A stretch of DNA of 64,000 bases from Pseudomonas viridiflava (lineage in GTDB: Bacteria; Pseudomonadota; Gammaproteobacteria; Pseudomonadales; Pseudomonadaceae): NCBI RefSeq assembly GCF_900583165.1, contig NZ_UTKY01000034.1, positions 186,001 to 250,000 of the forward strand, read 5' to 3'. A program made the translations under genes and the position numbers. The stretch's first letter is position 1. Each line of letters starts with the position of its first letter. Shown piece by piece: positions 58,786 to 64,000 of this stretch. A model generated the notes under the pieces. It saw nothing but the letters and a program-made list of their open reading frames with translations, ran no database searches and was not told where the DNA came from.

Positions 58786-59439
58786 TCAGGACTTGGCTTC
58801 GTTAATAATCTGCCGAATCGCGCCCACAAACGCCTCGGCCGGCTGGCCACCGCTCACGGCGTATTGATCGTTGAACACAATGGTCGGCACCGACGTCACG
58901 CCACGGGACACCCACAGTTGCTCCTGCTCACGCACCTCGGCGGCGTATTCATCCGAAGCCAGAATCTCGGCAGCGCGCTGGATATCCAGACCGACGCCCT
59001 CGGCAATGATCGCCAGGGTGGCGTGGTCGGAAGGGTCTTGGCCATCGGTGAAGTACGCCTTGAACAGCGCTTCCTTGAGGTTGTACTGCAAGCCTTCCAA
59101 CCCTGCCCAGTGCAACAGGCGATGCGCGTCAAAGGTGTTGTAGATACGGCTCTGCCCATCGGTGCGAAAGGCAAAGCCCAACTCGGCGCCCATGTCACGA
59201 ATGCGCGCACGGTTGGCTTGGGATTCTTCGGCACTGGAGCCGTATTTCTCAGTGATGTGCTCGACGATGTTCTGGCCTTCGGCGGGCATGTTCGGGTTCA
59301 GCTCGAACGGCTGGAAATGGATCTCGGCCTGCACCTCGGCGCCGAGCTGGTCGAGCGCTTCGGTCAAGCCGCGCAGGCCGATGATGCACCAGGGGCAGGA
59401 CACGTCGCTGACGAAATCGATTTTCAGGGGAGTACTCAT
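58786..59439 (-). CDS. DsbA-family oxidoreductase FrnE-like
   Basis: A cytoplasmic thioredoxin-fold protein of 217 residues. The active site is SDVSCPWCIIG near residue 14 (CPWC), and the cis-proline region is VTSVPTIVFND. The large helical insert includes RIYNTFDAHRLLHWAG, typical of the FrnE/2-hydroxychromene-isomerase-like DsbA group. There is no signal peptide. Starts at the ATG at 59439. Stands alone next to the hydrolase gene on the same strand. Confidence 0.88.
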   Translation of the reverse strand: MSTPLKIDFVSDVSCPWCIIGLRGLTEALDQLGAEVQAEIHFQPFELNPNMPAEGQNIVEHITEKYGSSAEESQANRARIRDMGAELGFAFRTDGQSRIYNTFDAHRLLHWAGLEGLQYNLKEALFKAYFTDGQDPSDHATLAIIAEGVGLDIQRAAEILASDEYAAEVREQEQLWVSRGVTSVPTIVFNDQYAVSGGQPAEAFVGAIRQIINEAKS

Positions 59440-59493
59440 GGTGGGCAACCTCGCTGCATTAATGCGCCGCAAAAGTTGCACGATACACCAATG

Positions 59494-60513
59494 TCACAGC
59501 AGCTTCGAAGGCGCGCCCGGATCAACCTGCGCCCAGTGCGCCGCGTCTTCGCGATGGGCCCGCAGGTACGGCAGCACGGCGGTCAGCAGCGGAGCCTTGA
59601 AGGCTTCCTGAAAACGATGGGCCATGCCAGGAATCAGCTTTAAATGGCTGCCCTGGATATGCGCCGCCAAATGCACGCCATGCATCACGGGCAACAGCGG
59701 GTCGGCGGTGCCGTGCACCACCAAGGTCGGCACCCGCAGTTGGTTGAGCAACGGCACGCGGCTTGGCTCGGCGAGGATCGCCATGATCTGGCGCTTCACG
59801 CCCTCTGGGTTGAACGCACGATCGTAAGACTGAGCCGCCTGCTGCAGCAGCGCCTGACGATCATCCTTCACCGACGGGCTGCCCAGCGCTGCCAGCAGGT
59901 CAGCCTGTTGCTCCAGCGCCACTTCACGATTGGGCGCGCCGCGCCGCGCCAGCAGTTGCACCAGCGCGGCATTCGGCGCAGGCAGGCCCTCGGCGCCGGA
60001 ACTGGTCATGATCAACGTGAGGCTCTCGACCCGCTGCGGCGCCATGGCCGCCAGGTGCTGGGCGATCATGCCGCCCATGCTCGCGCCCAGCACGTGGAAT
60101 TGCTGCACCTGCAACGCGTCCATCAAGCCCAGCGCGTCGTCGGCCATGTCGGTCAGCGTATACGGCGCCGACACCGGCAGCCCGAGCTTGTAGCGCAGCA
60201 CCTCAAAGGTCAGGTTGGCGCTGGCCGGCGCTTGGTGCCAAGTAGACAGGCCGACGTCGCGGTTGTCATAGCGAATCACCCGAAAGCCCTGCTCACACAG
60301 CGCGGCGACCACTTCATCCGGCCAATGGATCAACTGCCCGCCCAGGCCCATCACCAGCAGCAAGGCAGGGTCGGACGCACGGCCGATGCTCTGGTAGGCG
60401 ATGCTCACCTGGGCCAGGTCGACCGTTTGGGTCGGGACATTGACATCACATCGAGAAGCCGCAAAGGACGGCAGGCCGAACAATAGAGCGGCCAGTAAAA
60501 ACAACACGCGCAT
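59494..60513 (-). CDS. Exported alpha/beta hydrolase
   Basis: A 339-residue alpha/beta hydrolase with a signal peptide ([20 protein letters not shown]). The oxyanion region is [16 protein letters not shown], the nucleophile elbow [12 protein letters not shown], the acid in [12 protein letters not shown] and the histidine in GMAHRFQEA. It belongs with the esterase/haloperoxidase-type hydrolases that act on esters; no exact substrate can be given. The start at 60513 is chosen because the signal peptide begins there. Confidence 0.83.
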   Translation of the reverse strand: MRVLFLLAALLFGLPSFAASRCDVNVPTQTVDLAQVSIAYQSIGRASDPALLLVMGLGGQLIHWPDEVVAALCEQGFRVIRYDNRDVGLSTWHQAPASANLTFEVLRYKLGLPVSAPYTLTDMADDALGLMDALQVQQFHVLGASMGGMIAQHLAAMAPQRVESLTLIMTSSGAEGLPAPNAALVQLLARRGAPNREVALEQQADLLAALGSPSVKDDRQALLQQAAQSYDRAFNPEGVKRQIMAILAEPSRVPLLNQLRVPTLVVHGTADPLLPVMHGVHLAAHIQGSHLKLIPGMAHRFQEAFKAPLLTAVLPYLRAHREDAAHWAQVDPGAPSKLL

Positions 60514-60710
60514 GAAAAACACCGAAACGCAGAACCCCAGTAGAGCGCGAGTCTGATGAAATTTGTTCAAGCGCGCTGCCACAGTTCGATGACAGTTTGA
60601 TGAAGAGTGCCGAGTGGTCCGGTCTACACATATAGCCCCCAACTGCTCGGCGCAATGAGTTCAATGGTGAAAAGCCGCAATTCGTCGGCATCTGAACCTG
60701 GAACTTGCCC

Positions 60711-63700
60711 ATGCCCGATTTACTTTTCCCAACGCTCGTAGACCTTTCATTACCGGACTTCAGCCCTTCTCATACGATCCAAGCCTTGAGTCAGGACGAG
60801 AACCTGCTGCAGCACGCCCGGCAGCGTCTACACGACTGTCGCCGAGAAATGCTCGAACTGATGGCGCGAACGCCCACGGTCAGGGCGACCATCGATGCCC
60901 TGCTCAAACAACAATTTCTTCTGGAGGGTGCCAGGGTTGGGTTGCAATCCCCCCCAGCCGGTGACATCCCCGCCAGTCGCTTTTCCCTGACGGAGGCCTG
61001 CGCTTTTCTGCTCAAGCACCCCACCACCGACACCTCGGCGTTAGGCGCTGCACAGGTGGTGCAGATGCCCGTCGACCATGCACTGGCAAACCTTACCGCG
61101 CCGCAACTGCTGGAGCGGGTACGTCAGCTGGATATAAAAACTGCCGTCACCACTGCCTGGAATGGCTATTGGGCAAGCCGTGCGCCAGGTACGCCCGTGA
61201 GCCGACGCCAGCGGGCCGCGCAGCTCTATCGCAATCATTTCGAGGCCGCCGGGTTGTGGCTCAAGGCCCAATCCCCTACTAGGGCCGACCCGCTCAAACC
61301 GCTGTTCACGCTGATTGATCCGCCCAAAGACACGCTCACCGTAGACGGGCGTACCGTGTTCACAGAACAACTGCTGCTTAAACGCTCCGACGCCAGCCTG
61401 GTTGAGTTGCCCGGTGCGTGGGTGGTCACGCTGGATACGGAGCAACCCGTCAGCCAATTGCTTTACGTACCATTTGGCACGCCAGTCTGGCAGGTGTTCA
61501 CCCAGCGTACCGGGATGGAACGCTGGGTGCTGGATCATCAAGTCGAACTGTTCGGTGCCCAAGATCCCTCGGCTACCGTCACTTACCGCATTCGATCTCA
61601 ACCCTTGAGCACGGGTATCGAGCAATGGCTATCGCTGCTGGCCGAGGCTCAGTGGCGCAGTGCAAGTGCCCCGCTCGACACCCAGGTGTTCAGGTTGGGC
61701 GCGCCCTCGGCGCTGTTGCACACTGATGAACTGGATCAGCATCGGCGTAGCCAGCCGCTGTTCAGCGCCCCTCCCCTAGGGCAACCCGCCTCGGCCGGCG
61801 CGCAGGCGTTCGACTCACCGCCCGCTTTCGGTTTGCTCAGCGCAGACCTTGCCGTCAGCCAACACCACGCGATGATCCGCCAACAGCGACAGGCCATCGA
61901 AGCATTACTCGCCGACGCTTCGCGCATGCGTGCATTCAAGCTGCAACTGGACGCGCTCAAGCAACAGCAACAAGCAGCCAACACCGCCGCTCAAGCGATG
62001 CTGGCCAGAAGGCCGCTGGACACTGCCACGCTCAACACTCACTACACGTTGCTCTACACCGCGCGCCGGGAAGGGTTGCGCGCCGAGGCCAAGCTTCAGC
62101 AAGCCTTGGCGCAGATCAGCATCGACGAACTGACGCGCCTGGAAACCGTGCTGGACCACCCGCTGCGCGCCGACCGCACTGACGATGCCTGCGTTGCCTC
62201 TATAACGCTGTCGATCACACGTAAGAACAACACCACGGCCACGGTGACCACCCACGAACTCAAAGGCCCATTGGTCATCGCCACCGCCCAGGCGTTGGCC
62301 GCCCCCCCTGAGGCGGCACATAGCCTGTTGCTTTATTGGCCAGGCAGCGGCGGCGGGCTGCAACGTTTTGGGTCGCGCCAGGCGCTGGCGCTGTCGGTCT
62401 TACACATCTTGCCAGACGAACAGGTGCTGTCAGCGGATCTCAAGGAACTGATGGTCGACGCACTTGACCATGGCCTCAACCTCCAGCAGGTCGCCTTTGA
62501 CGAGCAAGCGGCGCAAGTGCGCCTGGATCACCCGGCTCCCCCTGAGGATCGCCAACAACAAATCGAGCTGCAGAAGCTGCGCCTGCGGGCTCTGGAAACC
62601 CTGCGGGTGCCCCGGCACGAAGCGCGCGATCTGGCCTACCTGCAGATCATCGAACAAGACAACAGCAGCCATCTGGCAGAGCAATTGCCCGCGTGGTTAC
62701 GCGACCAGGCCCTTGCACATCGAGCTCGCCTCAAACCGCTGATCCAGGCTTACCTGCCGGCCCTGAGACGCGCGCAAGGCTTATTCGATCAATCGCTACC
62801 CGCTCGCGACGACTACGTGCGATTGCAAATCGACGCGCGGCTACGTAGGGATTTCGACCTGAAACACGGTTATTCGGTGCAGCTGGAACTACCCGATGCG
62901 GTCCAGCAGCAACGGGACACCATTACGGGCGGCAATATCGGCGGCACACCGACACGCATCGTGGATGTGCCCAGTAGCAAGCGCAGTAAAATCTCCCTTG
63001 AACAATTGGCAGTGGTCAACATCGACAGTGCCATGAGCCTGCGCCTGGGGTTTGTAAGTGCCCACGTCAAGGCCGATAACGACACGGAAAAAGCTGCATT
63101 GCAGGTCGGCCTCACCGGCGATTACCTGCTCCGAATGGTCCGCGACCTTAACCTGGCCAAACAGTACGAAAGACTGATCTATGACACGTTCAACGGCCAT
63201 GACCAAGAATCGACATTCGAGCGCCAGTACCGCCGTGAAGCGCTGATTGAACCCTGGCGCCTGATGCTGCGGTTACAGGGTCTGTGTGCGCGGATGCAAG
63301 ACCAATTGACGGACGACGAACTGCGTTTGCTGGACATCGCCATAGATGCAGATTCCGAGTCAGCATGGCGTGCGGGGTCATGGCGCATCAGTCTGCTGCC
63401 GGCCCACCTCGCTATCGGAGGGCGCGATACCAAAGAGGAGCAACCGATCACGCTTGCCGGTATCACCTTCATTCACGAAGAAACTTCCGGGCGGACCTTG
63501 CTGTACCTGCCCGATACGCCAGACCAGCGCTTCCTGCGGCGCTACGACAGCCTGGACCAGGCACGCCGGGGTCTGTTTGACCTGTGCCAGACCGACAACA
63601 TGGTGCTATACGTGGCGGGCCGGGCGATCAAGGGCGATGTCCGCGCCCATATGCTACGCATTGACCAAGCCCAGCAGAAACGCTTCGTCGACATCATTGG

Positions 63701-64000
63701 GGCAGGTACGCGCTGGCCGGTCACGACTTCATTGGCCGCTCATCAGTTGAACGCACATATGGGACGTCTGATCGAGGCCCACCGCAACGACGCGCGCTCC
63801 AACGAGGACCTCGCGCTGGAACGTTACGCGCTCAAGAGCGGGCACCTGTTCAATGGGATCAAGATTGCCCTGGGGTTTGTGCCCTTTGTCGGAACCGCTG
63901 TGTCCCTGATCGACGGTGTCACCAACCTGCATGGCGCCATCGACGCGTTTCGACACGGCGACACCCATCATGGCATCGAACAGCTGGCGTCAGTGTTCGA
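60711..64000 (+). CDS. Very large DUF6543 / dermonecrotic-toxin-like protein (3'-truncated by window edge)
   Basis: The frame from the ATG at 60711 stays open for 1,096 codons to the window end. I translated it in several stretches and found no stop. The protein is polar, rich in Gln, Leu and Arg, and has no signal peptide. The helical N-terminal region and blocks such as QLYRNHFEAAGLWLKAQ and LTGDYLLRMVRDLNLAKQYERLIYDTF resemble the giant DUF6543 proteins of Pseudomonas annotated as dermonecrotic-toxin-domain. A hydrophobic segment near the end (KIALGFVPFVGTAVSLIDGV) may insert in membranes. The role is unproven; toxin is by family only. The C-terminal effector part is outside the window. 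Confidence 0.8.
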   Translation, partial: MPDLLFPTLVDLSLPDFSPSHTIQALSQDENLLQHARQRLHDCRREMLELMARTPTVRATIDALLKQQFLLEGARVGLQSPPAGDIPASRFSLTEACAFLLKHPTTDTSALGAAQVVQMPVDHALANLTAPQLLERVRQLDIKTAVTTAWNGYWASRAPGTPVSRRQRAAQLYRNHFEAAGLWLKAQSPTRADPLKPLFTLIDPPKDTLTVDGRTVFTEQLLLKRSDASLVELPGAWVVTLDTEQPVSQLLYVPFGTPVWQVFTQRTGMERWVLDHQVELFGAQDPSATVTYRIRSQPLSTGIEQWLSLLAEAQWRSASAPLDTQVFRLGAPSALLHTDELDQHRRSQPLFSAPPLGQPASAGAQAFDSPPAFGLLSADLAVSQHHAMIRQQRQAIEALLADASRMRAFKLQLDALKQQQQAANTAAQAMLARRPLDTATLNTHYTLLYTARREGLRAEAKLQQALAQISIDELTRLETVLDHPLRADRTDDACVASITLSITRKNNTTATVTTHELKGPLVIATAQALAAPPEAAHSLLLYWPGSGGGLQRFGSRQALALSVLHILPDEQVLSADLKELMVDALDHGLNLQQVAFDEQAAQVRLDHPAPPEDRQQQIELQKLRLRALETLRVPRHEARDLAYLQIIEQDNSSHLAEQLPAWLRDQALAHRARLKPLIQAYLPALRRAQGLFDQSLPARDDYVRLQIDARLRRDFDLKHGYSVQLELPDAVQQQRDTITGGNIGGTPTRIVDVPSSKRSKISLEQLAVVNIDSAMSLRLGFVSAHVKADNDTEKAALQVGLTGDYLLRMVRDLNLAKQYERLIYDTFNGHDQESTFERQYRREALIEPWRLMLRLQGLCARMQDQLTDDELRLLDIAIDADSESAWRAGSWRISLLPAHLAIGGRDTKEEQPITLAGITFIHEETSGRTLLYLPDTPDQRFLRRYDSLDQARRGLFDLCQTDNMVLYVAGRAIKGDVRAHMLRIDQAQQKRFVDIIGAGTRWPVTTSLAAHQLNAHMGRLIEAHRNDARSNEDLALERYALKSGHLFNGIKIALGFVPFVGTAVSLIDGVTNLHGAIDAFRHGDTHHGIEQLASVF

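Overview
The window comes from a Pseudomonas of the P. fluorescens group. The base composition is GC-rich. The gene neighbourhoods are those of Pseudomonas: recX-recA-pncC-mutS-fdxA-rsmZ, argG-motY-pyrC-rnt-prx-bfd-bfr-grxD, glpFKRD and aatJQMP-aauSR. At least five inverted-pair REP elements carry the GTGGGAGGGGGCTTGCCCCC core typical of fluorescent pseudomonads. About 62 protein genes and one sRNA gene are supported. I found no tRNA, rRNA, CRISPR array, insertion sequence or transposase.

Layout. 1-9.8 kb holds translation, tRNA-modification and stress genes: rimO (cut by the left edge), a GNAT enzyme, a catalytically degenerate RluF-like protein, yehS, trmO, the divergent fpr/finR pair, dgkA, erdR, tapT, a secreted protein and a LOG-family nucleotidase. 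9.8-17 kb holds recX-recA-pncC, then the mutS/cinA hotspot that carries R-tailocin clusters in many fluorescent pseudomonads. Here the hotspot holds only a holin, its control region and a PrtR-like repressor, followed by mutS, fdxA and the sRNA gene rsmZ with a distal GacA-type UAS. 17-33 kb holds apbC, metG, an orphan rnfB with nth, an orphan response regulator, argG, motY, pyrC, rnt, peroxiredoxin, bfd, a bacterioferritin lacking half of its ferroxidase ligands, grxD and a molybdopterin oxidoreductase. 33-48.4 kb holds argF with an ABC ATPase, ybaK, the glycerol regulon, and the acidic amino acid transporter with its AauS/AauR two-component system. The aat operon is preceded by two AauR-type sites and a sigma-54 promoter.

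48.5-55.8 kb is the most interesting stretch. Six tightly packed minus-strand genes (HAD phosphatase, class III aminotransferase, alpha/beta hydrolase, FemAB-like acyltransferase, sensor kinase, NtrC-type regulator) sit behind a near-consensus sigma-54 promoter, with a perfect 11+11 bp palindrome about 87 bp upstream of the expected start. The layout suggests a self-regulated pathway for a small amino compound, and I cannot match it to a named system. It is followed by mipA, a translationally coupled trio of an arginase-fold enzyme and two SMR-type membrane proteins, a DsbA-like oxidoreductase, an exported hydrolase, and a very large DUF6543/dermonecrotic-toxin-like protein that runs off the right edge.

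All assignments come from reading the sequence. Family names are from memory of motifs and were not searched.
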